Assembly: GCF_002951835.1 (NCBI RefSeq)
Contig: NZ_CP019448.1
Location: 1,116,001-1,180,000, forward strand
Direction: 5' to 3'
Source of the DNA: Simonsiella muelleri ATCC 29453
GTDB taxonomy: Bacteria > Pseudomonadota > Gammaproteobacteria > Burkholderiales > Neisseriaceae
Length of the DNA: 64,000 bases
Within the stretch, counting starts at the first letter, position 1, and each line of letters opens with the position of its first letter. The notes beneath the pieces were generated by a model. That model searched no databases. It saw only the letters and a program-made list of their open reading frames with translations, and was not told the origin of the DNA. The translations under genes were made by a program, and so were the position numbers. Shown in pieces: positions 1 through 7,812 of the stretch.

Positions 1-842
1 AACATGATTCTGCATTCTTCATCATGCCAATACGAGCGCAAGCTTTTTTGACGTAACACCGCAAAATGATTGGCAAAATTAATGCCCCCCGCCAAAGTTG
101 CCAACATAATCAAACCCTCAATCAATGGCGATTGAAAATAAGCAACGCTATTATCGTGCGTGGAAAATCCACCCAATGCAAATGTAGACATCGCATGACA
201 CATCGCATCAAACCAATCCATACCCGCCCAATGCAACAACAAACCAATCAATACCGTACAACCCAAATAAAATCCCCATAATCGTTTAGCGACTTGTGAA
301 ACACGTGGCGCAACTTTGGCATCTTTGTCAATGCCTGGAATTTCGGCTTTCAGCAGTTGCGTCCCCCCCACGCCCAGCATCGGCAACACCGCCACCGCCA
401 ACACAATAATCCCCATTCCCCCCAACCAATTCAACATATGTCGCCACAAATTAATAGACGGCGCAATATTATCCAACCCCGTAATCACAGTCGCACCCGT
501 TGTGGTTAAACCACTCATGGCTTCAAAAAACGCATCAGTAAACGAAATCTCACCAAAATACAAATACATTGGCATCGCCGCCACCATCGCAAATTCCAAC
601 CACAACAACACCACCAACGTGAAACCATCACGCGGACGTAATTCACGTTGATATTGATAAGTCGCCAACCAAACCACCAATGACACCAGCACCGTGATAA
701 AAGTCGTTTCTGCAAATGCCATAAAAGCATGATCACCAAATAAGTGTGAAATGGTAGTCGGTACAAAAGTCAGCAATGAAAACAATAAGCTGAGTTTAGA
801 CAACATATGAATAATGGGTAATAATTTATACATAATTTTCAT
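1..842 (-). CDS. trkH: Trk/Ktr-type potassium uptake protein TrkH (partial, C-terminus outside window)
   Basis: Read on the minus strand, an open frame runs from an ATG at 842 off the left edge of the window. It encodes a very hydrophobic protein starting MKIMYKLLPIIHMLSKL. The visible part has the selectivity-loop motifs of the TrkH family (EAMSGLTTTGATVITGLDN, then STFALGGFSTHDNS) and ends in the typical segment AGGINFANHFAVLRQKSLR. The family forms the inner-membrane K+ channel subunit gated by TrkA. An ATG at 833 (MYKLLPII) is an equally possible start and fits family starts. About 280 codons are visible, roughly 60% of a normal TrkH. Family assignment is firm; the missing part cannot be assessed. 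Confidence 0.85.
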   Translation of the reverse strand, partial: MKIMYKLLPIIHMLSKLSLLFSLLTFVPTTISHLFGDHAFMAFAETTFITVLVSLVVWLATYQYQRELRPRDGFTLVVLLWLEFAMVAAMPMYLYFGEISFTDAFFEAMSGLTTTGATVITGLDNIAPSINLWRHMLNWLGGMGIIVLAVAVLPMLGVGGTQLLKAEIPGIDKDAKVAPRVSQVAKRLWGFYLGCTVLIGLLLHWAGMDWFDAMCHAMSTFALGGFSTHDNSVAYFQSPLIEGLIMLATLAGGINFANHFAVLRQKSLRSYWHDEECRIM

Positions 843-917
843 AAAAGTTTCAGGCAGCCCGAAATTGTGCCACGCGCTTATGCGATAATCAACATTCTTG
901 TTTTTTAGGAAAGCATA

Positions 918-2135
918 ATGAATGATTTATTTGCCCCTGCTGCGTTAAGTGTATCCGAACTGAACAGCATTGCACGACAATTATTAGAAAATCAACTAGA
1001 TGGCTTGTGGATTAGTGGCGAAATTTCCAATTTAACCCGCGCCGCCAGTGGGCACTATTATTTTGCACTCAAAGACGCACACGCCCAAGTACGATGCGCT
1101 CTATTCCGCCAAACCGCCACACGTTTAGCGATACCACTCAAAGACGGTGATCACATTGAATTAACAGGAAAAATAAGCATTTACGAAGCACGTGGCGAAT
1201 ACCAAATTACCGTGAATGATATGCGAACATTAGGCTTGGGTGATTTGTATGTACGCTACGAAAAATTAAAAAACACTTTACAAAACGAAGGCTTGTTTGA
1301 CAGCAGCCATAAAAAAAGGCTGCCTGAAAAACCACGCGCCATTGGGATTGTAACCAGTTTAGCGGCGGCGGCATTACGTGATGTGGCATCTACGTTACGC
1401 CGCCGTGCGCCACACATTCCGATAATTGTCTACCCCACGCCTGTTCAGGGTGCAGGCAGCGAGAAAAAAATAGCTCAAGCTATTGAATTAGCAAATAAAA
1501 GAAATGAAGTTGATGTGTTATTAATTTGCCGTGGCGGTGGCAGCATGGAAGATTTATGGGCGTTTAACGAAGAAATTGTGGCGCGAACCATTGCCGCGAG
1601 CCAATTGCCAACCGTAAGCGGCGTGGGGCATGAAACCGATTTCACATTAGCCGATTTTGTCGCCGATGTCCGCGCTCCCACACCAACCGCCGCCGCCGAA
1701 TTGGTCAGCCCAAATCAAGAAGAAATCATCAAACATATCAATCAATTATACGAAAAATTACAACGCAGCATCACTCAACATTACCAAAATGCCAGTCAAC
1801 AATTGGATTTTCTTGCCAAACAAATTCGCCACCCAAGAGAAAAATTAAATATACAAAAACAACAACTTGAAAATTTTCAGGCAGCATTATCACAAAATAT
1901 GGCGCATCATTTTGCCATCCAGCAAACGCGTTTACAACACGCCAGCGCACTGCTGAATGCGGTTGCGCCACAAAATGTGCTACAACGTGGTTTTGCGATG
2001 GTGCAAACCACGCATGGCAAAGTCGTGCAATCTTCAGGCAGCCTGAAAACAGGGCAAAAATTGCGACTGGTGTTTGCTGATGGTACGCGTGATGTGCGCG
2101 TAGAAAATAATCCAAATGGGGAATTATTTGATTGA
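918..2135 (+). CDS. xseA: Exodeoxyribonuclease VII large subunit
   Basis: 405 codons (family about 400-450). The start ATG follows AGGAAA. An N-terminal OB-fold (about residues 8-100, LWISGEISNLTRAASGHYYF) is followed by the catalytic domain with IGIVTSLAAAALRDV, RGGGSMEDLWAFN and SGVGHETDFTLADFVADVRAPTP. With XseB, XseA forms the cytoplasmic nuclease that degrades single-stranded DNA from either end and acts in repair. xseB is not in the window. A DUS lies in frame near the 3' end and encodes SSGSLK. The gene is divergent from trkH and ends in an inverted repeat. Assignment is firm. Confidence 0.95.
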   Translation: MNDLFAPAALSVSELNSIARQLLENQLDGLWISGEISNLTRAASGHYYFALKDAHAQVRCALFRQTATRLAIPLKDGDHIELTGKISIYEARGEYQITVNDMRTLGLGDLYVRYEKLKNTLQNEGLFDSSHKKRLPEKPRAIGIVTSLAAAALRDVASTLRRRAPHIPIIVYPTPVQGAGSEKKIAQAIELANKRNEVDVLLICRGGGSMEDLWAFNEEIVARTIAASQLPTVSGVGHETDFTLADFVADVRAPTPTAAAELVSPNQEEIIKHINQLYEKLQRSITQHYQNASQQLDFLAKQIRHPREKLNIQKQQLENFQAALSQNMAHHFAIQQTRLQHASALLNAVAPQNVLQRGFAMVQTTHGKVVQSSGSLKTGQKLRLVFADGTRDVRVENNPNGELFD

Positions 2136-2152
2136 TTTTCAAATTAAAAATA

Positions 2153-2204
2153 AAACGTTATCATCATATTGCGTACAACCATATTCGGTATCATGATAAC
2201 GTTT
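2153..2204. terminator. Long inverted repeat after xseA, possible terminator
   Basis: AAACGTTATCAT (2153-2164) is perfectly repeated in inverse as ATGATAACGTTT (2193-2204), a 12-bp stem with a 28-nt loop. It lies between the convergent xseA and the DUF4349 gene. There is no strong T-run, so the terminator role is inferred. Confidence 0.45.
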
Positions 2205-2260
2205 ATTGAGATTTGGAGTATTTTCAGGCAGCATAATGACAGCATTTGCAATCATTCATA

Positions 2261-3436
2261 TTATTTTATTTTATTTGATTTAAATGATTTTTTTCGGCCT
2301 AGATTATCTTCTTGTTCGGCAATCCATTCTTGTACTTCAAATTCGGGATATTCGGTGGTTTCTTCGTTGGATTTGGCTGATTCAGTAGGTGCATTTTGTG
2401 GTTTGAGCCACGCATTTTTTTGGTGTCTGCGCCAAGCCCAATAACCCACGCCAACCGCCGCCCAAATATACCAAATTTTCAGAATAAACAAAATGATAGA
2501 TAAAATTGTCCGCCAGCTGCTCGCCAACGATTGTTGCACGCCTTGCCAAAAATGCAGTTGATAACGTGCCGCGACTGCATTGGGATTGGGCGTAACATCT
2601 TTGCTGAATTGTTCAGGCTGCCTGAAATGTAAACTAATCGTAGCGTATTGAATTTTATCTTGCAATTGAGTCTGTTGAACTTTTGCTTCATCTTCTTGAG
2701 CGCGGATTTGATATTGTGCATCAATGGCTTGTTGACGGTCGCCCACCGCAGCAGTGCGTGGCGCAGCACCTTGAATTTTTTGCAAATCTTGTGCGCGTTG
2801 CTGTTCACGTTGTGCGGTTAATAATTGGCGTTGCAAAGAAGCCGCAACATTCTCCGCGATAAAATTCTGCTGTTCTAACAATTGGATATGCGGTTGTAAC
2901 GCGTGTAAAAATGCTTGTGTATTTTGACTCGGAATACGAACAGTCAAATCGGTTTCACTGGCAAAATAATCCAAATTCAGTAACATGCCATCAGGTTGTT
3001 CGGTTTGATAGCGGTTGATGATGTTACTTCTGGTTTGATTGGATACGACAAAACCATCGTATTTCGCGACCAATTGTTCAATCTCAACTGTGGTTTTACG
3101 GACATCACTGGTACGGAACGTCAAATCTGCTGTGATGATTAAGGCGCGATTGCTGGGCGTAGCGTATGTGATAACTCCGTTGGGTGTGGATGCGGCGACA
3201 GGTGGTTGACTGGCAGCTGGCGCGGACGCACTCCATGTAGCGATGCCCGATGCGGTGGCGATGATGGTCGTTGCGCTGGCTGATGCGGCAATCGAGGGTG
3301 TTGTTGGAACGGTAACCGCTGACGCTGCTTTGGGCGCAGCAGGGCTAGACGCAGCTTTGAATTCACGTTTGGTGGTGTCGCCACACGCAGCAAGCAAAAC
3401 AGATAAAATAGCAATAGAAATAAGATGATGGCGCAT
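2261..3436 (-). CDS. DUF4349 lipoprotein with C-terminal membrane anchor
   Basis: 391 codons. The N-terminus is a lipoprotein signal (MRHHLISIAILSVLLAACGD, lipobox LAAC). A low-complexity Ala/Ser/Pro/Thr stretch follows to about residue 95. Next is the DUF4349 region (RALIITADLTFRTSDV, LVAKYDGFVVSNQ) with a coiled-coil-like Q/R-rich middle. A transmembrane helix (ILFILKIWYIWAAVGVGYWA) comes about 60 residues before the end, then a charged cytosolic tail. DUF4349 proteins are envelope proteins of unknown function, some next to anti-sigma factors; no such partner is here. The lipid anchor plus C-terminal helix suggests two attachment points. The gene is convergent with xseA. Confidence 0.75.
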   Translation of the reverse strand: MRHHLISIAILSVLLAACGDTTKREFKAASSPAAPKAASAVTVPTTPSIAASASATTIIATASGIATWSASAPAASQPPVAASTPNGVITYATPSNRALIITADLTFRTSDVRKTTVEIEQLVAKYDGFVVSNQTRSNIINRYQTEQPDGMLLNLDYFASETDLTVRIPSQNTQAFLHALQPHIQLLEQQNFIAENVAASLQRQLLTAQREQQRAQDLQKIQGAAPRTAAVGDRQQAIDAQYQIRAQEDEAKVQQTQLQDKIQYATISLHFRQPEQFSKDVTPNPNAVAARYQLHFWQGVQQSLASSWRTILSIILFILKIWYIWAAVGVGYWAWRRHQKNAWLKPQNAPTESAKSNEETTEYPEFEVQEWIAEQEDNLGRKKSFKSNKIK

Positions 3437-3632
3437 ATTTATTTTCGGTTATGGGTGTGAGTTTGTTTTCAGGCAGCCTGACAGTACACGACAATCTCCA
3501 AAAGAGATAGATAACAAATGGCTGCAAGATTAAGTACTGTAGGGGCAAAAAACGCTCATCAAAGTGTATAATTTGATTCGCGTTTCTGCCTAAAATTTGA
3601 CAATTTTTCCCGCAAAATTTATCAATTAATTA

Positions 3633-4439
3633 TTAATGGTTGTCATTTTGACATTGTTGCATAATTTTATTATAAAATCCGCGTAATATATCAATATCTT
3701 CTGTTGTCGTATCAGCACGATTAAACAATGAATGTAATCGGCGAATCATGCGTTCTTGATTGCGATGATGGAAAAAATCCAAATGTTCCATCGCTTTTTC
3801 AAGATGTTGCACCATGCCTGAGACTTGGTCGGCAGTAGCAAGATGACGTTCGGGAATCAGATGGCTCATGTCTGCATTCACTTGGCTAAACAATTCATAG
3901 CAAACCACTTGGACAGCCTGCGCTAAATTCAACGAAAAATAATTTGGATTACCCGCAATCGTCATCAAGCGGTTACAGTGCTGCACTTCATCAATACTTA
4001 AACCAAATGTCTCATTCCCAAACACCAGCGCAACTTGTTGTCCAGCTTGGGCGGCGGCGAGCAAATTCGGTGTCAGTTCGCGTGGCGTTTGCAAGGGCGC
4101 TGTTAATTCACGGCGACGACTGGTAAGGGCGCAACTCAAAGTTGTGCCAACCAAAGCTTCAGGCAGCGTGGCAACAATTTTGGCGCGTTCCAAAATATCA
4201 ACCGCCCCCGATGCCAAAATAAAACTCTCTTCAGGCAGCCTGAAAGTATCCGCGTGTTCGGCGGAAAATTCGGGGGGTTCTGTGGTCATGGGGGTTGCCA
4301 TGAGATTGGGCGCAACCAAAACAAGTTGACTCAAACCCATGGTTTTCATGGCACGCGCTGCCGAACCAATATTGGCGGGGTGGCTGGTGCGCGACAAAAT
4401 AATGCGAATATTGGCTAAGTAATCGGGAACAGCAGGCAT
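3633..4439 (-). CDS. trmJ: tRNA (cytidine/uridine-2'-O)-methyltransferase TrmJ
   Basis: 268 codons, SPOUT/TrmH superfamily. Visible motifs are motif 1 (ANIGSAARAMKTMGLSQLVLV, residues about 20-40), motif 2 (VALVFGNETFGLS) and motif 3 (YFSLNLAQAVQVVCYEL). The C-terminal helical extension, with HHRNQERMIRRLHSLFNRA, is typical of TrmJ rather than TrmH or RlmB. TrmJ 2'-O-methylates position 32 in the anticodon loop using SAM. A DUS in frame encodes TFRLPEE. The gene stands alone between a convergent-side spacer and a 400-bp region with a repeat element. Subfamily assignment rests on the C-terminal tail and length. Confidence 0.88.
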   Translation of the reverse strand: MPAVPDYLANIRIILSRTSHPANIGSAARAMKTMGLSQLVLVAPNLMATPMTTEPPEFSAEHADTFRLPEESFILASGAVDILERAKIVATLPEALVGTTLSCALTSRRRELTAPLQTPRELTPNLLAAAQAGQQVALVFGNETFGLSIDEVQHCNRLMTIAGNPNYFSLNLAQAVQVVCYELFSQVNADMSHLIPERHLATADQVSGMVQHLEKAMEHLDFFHHRNQERMIRRLHSLFNRADTTTEDIDILRGFYNKIMQQCQNDNH

Positions 4440-4510
4440 GATTTTATCAGCATTGTAATTTGAATAGGCGATTGTATCATTTTGTGTGAAAAATGTTGTG
4501 ATTCTGTGGT

Positions 4511-4527
4511 TTTCAGGCTGCCTGAAA
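4511..4527. repeat. DNA uptake sequence (representative full copy)
   Basis: TTTCAGGCTGCCTGAAA. The word, or its A-centred complement TTTCAGGCAGCCTGAAA, recurs dozens of times throughout the window. Other full intergenic copies lie near 15945, 17571, 17983, 23957, 30665, 31726, 36934, 42023, 52169 and 62033. Many more lie inside genes, where they encode SGSLK or FRLPE. It contains AGGCTGCCTGAA, the known Simonsiella-type DUS that promotes uptake of related DNA during transformation. Confidence 0.9.
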
Positions 4528-4619
4528 GATTTATAGTCGTTTAAAATTAAAAATATATGGCGTTATCCGCTCACTTTATATCAACGTATACGGTAGCTGC
4601 CTTGCTCTATTTTTATTTT

Positions 4620-4782
4620 AGAACCTGTATTCATAGCCAACGTGAAATGGATTTTTGTTCCAGTTGGTACGAATGTCAGGCGAATTTCATGCCAATAGCG
4701 TTCCTATTGGCGTGAAATTCAACGCAGCAGGCGTACTAAATGGAGCAAAAAGACATCGCGCTTGGCTGTGAATACGGGTTCT
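4620..4782. mobile_element. Miniature inverted-repeat element, family A, full copy (163 bp)
   Basis: Ends are AGAACCTGTATTCA (left) and TGAATACGGGTTCT (right), a near-perfect terminal inverted repeat. Inside are a hairpin built on GCCAATAG/CTATTGGC and the words AAATGGAGCAAAAA and CAGTTGGTACGAATG. Related copies are at 12092-12253, 35745-35864 and (divergent) 13897-14035, with solitary ends near 14254, 15928 and 26418. It has no coding capacity. I see it as a non-autonomous element; its parent transposon is unknown. It fills most of the 405-bp gap between trmJ and ridA. Confidence 0.7.
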
Positions 4783-4844
4783 TAAACGACAGGTAAAACA
4801 GCCTAACCGTGAGCAATCATGATTCTGACGTACAAACTGAACAA

Positions 4845-5234
4845 TTATTCGCCCAAAACCATCACGGCTTCGGCTTCCACCAACGCACCACGCGGCAAAC
4901 TCATCACGCCCACCGCTGCACGCGCTGGATAAGGTTGCGCGAAATACTGCGCCATCACTTCATTAAAAGTGGCAAAATGCGATAAATCGGTCAAATACGC
5001 ATTGATTTTCACGATGTCATTCAGGCTGCCACCTGCGGCTTCGCAAACTGCACGTAAATTTTTGAAAACTTGATGGCTTTGTTCTGCAAAATCGGTTTCA
5101 GAAATCAAAGTCATGCTTTCAGGCAGCAAGGGAATTTGTCCACTTAAATAAACCGTGTTACCAGCACGAACCGCTTGACTGTACGCACCGATGGCAGCGG
5201 GGGCTTTGTCGGTATGGATAATGGTTTTACTCAT
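4845..5234 (-). CDS. ridA: RidA family reactive enamine/imine deaminase
   Basis: 129 codons, the normal length. Sequence landmarks are AIGAYSQAVRAGNTVYLSGQIPL at the start, NLRAVCEAAGGSLNDIVKINAYL in the middle and YPARAAVGVMSLPRGALVEAEAV at the end. The latter carries the conserved Arg that binds the substrate carboxylate. RidA hydrolyses 2-aminoacrylate and related enamines released by PLP enzymes, protecting those enzymes. AAGG precedes the ATG by 8 nt. It is transcribed away from ybaK (100-bp divergent spacer). Family certain; whether it is RidA proper or a paralogue is less so. Confidence 0.9.
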   Translation of the reverse strand: MSKTIIHTDKAPAAIGAYSQAVRAGNTVYLSGQIPLLPESMTLISETDFAEQSHQVFKNLRAVCEAAGGSLNDIVKINAYLTDLSHFATFNEVMAQYFAQPYPARAAVGVMSLPRGALVEAEAVMVLGE

Positions 5235-5334
5235 GATTTGAACCTTGTTAATGAAGACGGTGTAAAAAACTCAATTATACGCACAAAAATGCTAAAATTT
5301 CATTCGCTTCACTATATTTTTATGAGAGTATTGT

Positions 5335-5817
5335 ATGGCAAAATCCGACTATCCCATTACCGCAGCGATTCGTTTTCTTCGCAATCATAATATTGATTTT
5401 CAACCATATTTATATGATTATGTAGAACACGGTGGCACAGCGCACTCCGCCGAATGTTTGGGTGTAGATGAACACTCCGTCATCAAAACCATCGTATTAC
5501 AAAACGATAAAAAACAAGGCTTAATCGTATTAATGCACGGCGATAAACACATTTCTACACGTAATTTGGCGCGTCAACTCAACATGAAACACATAGACCC
5601 AGCCGACCCCAATCAAGCGACTCGTTGGACGGGTTTTTTGGTGGGCGGTACAAGTCCATTTGGCACAAAAACCGCACTGCCTGTGTTTGTGGAACGCAGT
5701 GTGTGGGATTTGCCAGTGATTTATATTAATGGCGGTAAACGTGGATTTTTGGTGGCGGTGTCGCCCAATGCACTCCATTCATTGAATCCACAAAATGTTG
5801 ATGTGGCGATAGATTAA
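5335..5817 (+). CDS. ybaK: Cys-tRNA(Pro)/Cys-tRNA(Cys) deacylase YbaK/EbsC
   Basis: 160 codons. The protein shows the YbaK fold signature: LGVDEHSVIKTIVLQ near residue 40, then LMHGDKHISTRNLARQL, SPFGTKTALPVFVERSV and a glycine-rich end (INGGKRGFLVAVSP). The lysine in VIKTIV is the expected catalytic residue. These cytoplasmic enzymes hydrolyse Cys mischarged onto tRNA(Pro). An IS element begins 25 bp after the stop, so any downstream partner has been separated. Confidence 0.9.
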   Translation: MAKSDYPITAAIRFLRNHNIDFQPYLYDYVEHGGTAHSAECLGVDEHSVIKTIVLQNDKKQGLIVLMHGDKHISTRNLARQLNMKHIDPADPNQATRWTGFLVGGTSPFGTKTALPVFVERSVWDLPVIYINGGKRGFLVAVSPNALHSLNPQNVDVAID

Positions 5818-5843
5818 TTAACAATATTTTTTCAGGCTGCCTA

Positions 5844-6694
5844 GGGGCTAATGACAATTCAAAAAAAGAGGCAAAGGATTTAAGATATTGTTTCCACGCA
5901 ACCATCCCAAACCTTTGCCATGTCCCGAAACACGCTTACAAATGAAACATGGTCAAGACTGTTGCCTATTTTGAAACAGCTTGGCATTTATCGCAAGAAA
6001 AATTTACGCAAAACAGTAGAAGGTATCCTATTTCGCTTACGTACAGGCTGCCAATGGGCTGATATACCTAGTTATTTTGGTAAAGCAAACAGCCTTTACC
6101 AAAGTTTCAATCGCTGGTCTAAACGCGGTATTTTTACCCGATTATTCAAACATTTGGTAGATACACCCGATATGGAATGGGTCTTTATGGACGGTAGCCA
6201 TATCCGCGTTCATCAACACGGTATGGGTAAACAATCCATTACGCATCAAGCTGTTGGTAAGAGTATCGGTGGTCATACGTCTAAAATTCATTTAGCGGTT
6301 GATGCTTGTGGTAATCCAATTGAATTTATCATTACAGCTGGTAATGTAAATGATATTGTTGTTGCGCCTGATTTATTGGCACAATTGGATTTAAGTGATA
6401 ATGAAACCGTGTGTGCTGATAGGGGTTTTGACAGTGATACTTTTCGTCGGTTAATTCAGTCTAAACAAAGTAAAGCCAATATTCCATATAAGAAAAATAG
6501 AGAACATCTTAATGTGGGCACAGATTGGTATTTATATAAAATCAGGCACTTGGTAGAAAACGCTTTTGCGCGATTAAAGCATTTTCGTGCGCTGGCAACA
6601 CGGTACGATAAATTAAAACGTAATTATGAAAGTACTGTATCATTAGCTTGTGCTTTGATTTGGTTGAAATTATAGCTAAAATGTCATTAGCCCC
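5844..6694 (+). mobile_element. IS5-family insertion sequence, intact copy (851 bp)
   Basis: Perfect 13-bp terminal inverted repeats GGGGCTAATGACA (5844-5856) and TGTCATTAGCCCC (6682-6694) are flanked by TA on both sides, the expected 2-bp target duplication. Before insertion the site would have read CAGGCTGCCTAAAAATAG, a DUS-like word. One transposase gene fills the element. A second copy of identical length is at 48031-48881. Confidence 0.92.
5920..6675 (+). CDS. IS5-family DDE transposase
   Basis: 251 codons in a single frame. An N-terminal DUF4096-type helical region (TNETWSRLLPIL, RLRTGCQWADIPSYFG, LYQSFNRWSKRGIF) precedes the DDE catalytic core. The first Asp is in VFMDGSHIRVH, the second in CADRGFDSD, and Glu in HLVENAFARLKHFRALATRY. 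In most IS427-group members the gene is split and expressed by frameshifting; here it is continuous. It looks complete and potentially active. Confidence 0.92.
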   Translation: MSRNTLTNETWSRLLPILKQLGIYRKKNLRKTVEGILFRLRTGCQWADIPSYFGKANSLYQSFNRWSKRGIFTRLFKHLVDTPDMEWVFMDGSHIRVHQHGMGKQSITHQAVGKSIGGHTSKIHLAVDACGNPIEFIITAGNVNDIVVAPDLLAQLDLSDNETVCADRGFDSDTFRRLIQSKQSKANIPYKKNREHLNVGTDWYLYKIRHLVENAFARLKHFRALATRYDKLKRNYESTVSLACALIWLKL

Positions 6695-6715
6695 TAAAAA
6701 TAGAAAGAATAACAT

Positions 6716-7087
6716 ATGAACAAACAAACACCGATTTCTCGCATTGATGAAAAAGCACGGAATTATTTATTGATTATGTACGCATTAAATGGTGCATATT
6801 TTTTCACAATTTTCATCACACCGATTGTGGCGGTGATTTTGGCGTATGTGAAACAAAGTGAGTGGGAAGACAGTGTGTACCGCGACCACGTGGCATACAT
6901 TATTCGTACATTCTGGGTATCGTTGTTGGTGTTTGTGATAAGTATCCCATTGATTTTATTATTCGGTTTAGGGCTTGTAACGCTGACATTAATAGGAGTA
7001 TGGTTTGCGTATCGCAGCGCGTTCGGGGCGTGGCGCATTTGGCAATATCAGGGAGTGAATCCCAAATTGTGGCTGGAATTGCCTTGA
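6716..7087 (+). CDS. DUF4870-like membrane protein
   Basis: 123 codons with three predicted membrane helices: ALNGAYFFTIFITPIVAVILAY, FWVSLLVFVISIPLILLFGLG and VTLTLIGVWFAYRSAFGAW. The charged loop SEWEDSVYRDHVAYIIRTF between helices 1 and 2 is typical of DUF4870 proteins, small inner-membrane proteins of unknown function. It starts 20 bp after the IS element and reads in the same direction, so an outward promoter at the IS end (6663-6690, same as in the second copy) could drive it. The native promoter may have been displaced by the insertion. Confidence 0.7.
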   Translation: MNKQTPISRIDEKARNYLLIMYALNGAYFFTIFITPIVAVILAYVKQSEWEDSVYRDHVAYIIRTFWVSLLVFVISIPLILLFGLGLVTLTLIGVWFAYRSAFGAWRIWQYQGVNPKLWLELP

Positions 7088-7107
7088 TTTTTGGTAAATA
7101 AATTTTA

Positions 7108-7138
7108 AGGCTGCCTGAAATCAATATCAAGGCAGCCT
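7108..7138. terminator. Inverted DUS pair as bidirectional terminator
   Basis: AGGCTGCC (7108-7115) and GGCAGCCT (7131-7138) form an 8-bp stem between the convergent DUF4870 and farR-like genes. Paired DUS are known to act as terminators in Neisseria. Confidence 0.6.
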
Positions 7139-7159
7139 GAGGATGATTATTCAAATGAT

Positions 7160-7612
7160 TTATTCTGCTTCATTAGCATTTTGTTGATTCAAATTGGATA
7201 GTTCTTTTAACAAATTTTCCAACTGCTGCAATTTTTTGCCAGAAAAATCGTTTTCTAATTGTTGGGTTTGTTCGTCCATCAATAAGGAAATGCGTTCAAA
7301 TAATTGAAGACCGTTTTCTGTTAATTTCAAAAATACGCGACGTTGGTCACTGGCGGGTTTCAAACGCATCACCAACTCTAATTTTTCTAAACGCGTCAAA
7401 ATGCCTGTTAAACTTGGACGCAAAATAGATGTCTGTTGCGATAATTCTTGAAAATCCAGTGTGCCATGTTGCGACAACAAACGAATAATACGCCACTGTT
7501 GCTCGGTAATGCCAGCTTGATTCAGCACAGGACGATAATATGACACCACTGCATCACGCGCTTGCACCAACAAAATATTCAATGTTAATTGTTGTTGTGT
7601 TGCTTCAGTCAT
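7160..7612 (-). CDS. farR: MarR-family regulator, FarR-like
   Basis: 150 codons from the ATG at 7612, preceded by GGAG at 7 nt; an upstream in-frame TTG is less likely. The winged-helix signature is clear: NQAGITEQQWRIIRLLSQHG, LDFQELSQQTSILRPSLTGI (recognition helix) and RLEKLELVMRLKPASDQRRV (wing with DxR). It closely resembles Neisseria FarR, which represses the farAB fatty-acid efflux pump and the adhesin gene nadA. No farAB is nearby. A hydrophilic Q/N/E-rich tail follows. Gene symbol is by resemblance; HpaR-type function cannot be excluded. Confidence 0.78.
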   Translation of the reverse strand: MTEATQQQLTLNILLVQARDAVVSYYRPVLNQAGITEQQWRIIRLLSQHGTLDFQELSQQTSILRPSLTGILTRLEKLELVMRLKPASDQRRVFLKLTENGLQLFERISLLMDEQTQQLENDFSGKKLQQLENLLKELSNLNQQNANEAE

Positions 7613-7764
7613 TTGATTCTCCAATTTAGATAGAAGATAGGACGTTTTATCCTATTTATATTGATAGCGTATTTTCAAATATTTTAGTCTTTTCATGCGT
7701 AGCTGTCAGTAGTTTAAAGAAGTTTTAATTATTTTTAACATTAATATTGATAAATATCAAAAAA

Positions 7765-7809
7765 TTTTCAGGCAGCCTTTTCATCACAAAATAGAAAGCT
7801 GCCTGAAAA
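7765..7809 (-). terminator. DUS-pair hairpin downstream of cysS
   Basis: TTTTCAGGCAGC (7765-7776) and GCTGCCTGAAAA (7798-7809) form a perfect 12-bp stem ending three bases before the cysS stop codon. In the cysS direction the stem ends in T residues. Confidence 0.65.
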
Positions 7810-7812
7810 AAA

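Noticed and set aside
61..120. Suspected frameshift in trkH at a C-run
   Set aside because: Recounting gives six C (95-100 region of the line), and the frame continues correctly as AGGINFANHFAVLRQKSLR.
515..766. 83-codon Trp/Cys-rich frame on the minus strand near the left edge
   Set aside because: It is an out-of-frame reading of trkH, whose frame is open across the whole region.
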